DNA of 5,913 nt from an uncultured Erysipelotrichaceae bacterium. GTDB taxonomy: Bacteria; Bacillota_I; Bacilli_A; RF39; UBA660. The notes below the pieces were generated by a model. That model searched no databases. It was not told where the DNA came from and saw nothing but the letters and a program-made list of their open reading frames with translations. A program made the position numbers and the translations under genes. This document shows positions 5,902-5,913 of the stretch, piece after piece. The number at the start of each line of letters is the position of its first letter. Position 1 is the first letter of the stretch. The DNA lies in the NCBI GenBank assembly GCA_902767005.1, contig CACXFY010000078.1, forward strand, positions 1 through 5,913. The letters are read 5' to 3'.

Positions 5902-5907
5902 ATTATA
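5902..5907 (-). promoter_or_regulatory. -10 element of the SRP RNA promoter
   Basis: A perfect TATAAT on the minus strand would start transcription near 5895, 4-5 bases before the RNA's closing helix. Any -35 element lies beyond the right edge, so only half of the promoter can be seen. Confidence 0.65.
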
Positions 5908-5913
5908 ATTAAA

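Overview
This is a very AT-rich (by eye about a quarter G+C), densely packed housekeeping segment with every gene on the minus strand. It reads right to left as SRP RNA (ffs/scr) - tadA - dnaX - ybaB - recR - holB - ricT (yaaT) - trmN6 (yabB) - rsmI, the last cut by the left edge. The family set and order match the Firmicutes/Bacilli neighbourhood known from Bacillus subtilis (tadA-scr-dnaX-yaaK-recR ... holB-yaaT-yabA-yabB-yazA-rsmI), but several genes that lie between them in B. subtilis are absent. Tryptophan is encoded by TGG wherever I checked, and TGA serves as the stop of trmN6, so the standard code is used and not the Mycoplasma code. Together these suggest a streamlined low-GC member of the Bacilli, such as an RF39-, Erysipelotrichia- or Acholeplasma-like lineage. 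That placement is inference.

Right end (about 5800-5913): a -10 box followed by a short bacterial SRP RNA whose closing helix runs straight into a U-tract and then, after a few bases, the ribosome binding site of tadA. Next (5295-5799): tadA, a 12-bp hairpin at its stop codon, and a compact promoter with a strong Shine-Dalgarno sequence for dnaX. Centre and left (1-5294): dnaX, ybaB, recR, holB, ricT, trmN6 and rsmI, separated by at most 14 bases or overlapping, which looks like one operon.

Functional grouping: dnaX and holB supply the tau and delta-prime subunits of the DNA polymerase III clamp loader. RecR and YbaB belong to recombinational repair and nucleoid binding. RicT acts in RNase Y-dependent mRNA maturation. 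TadA, TrmN6 and RsmI modify tRNA or 16S rRNA, and the SRP RNA serves protein targeting.

I see no mobile element, CRISPR array, phage gene or unknown protein family. I did not find a convincing new biological system here. The points worth a second look are small-scale: the SRP RNA/tadA junction, the minimal dnaX leader, an altered loop in TadA, a reduced delta-prime subunit, and the shortened gene cluster.
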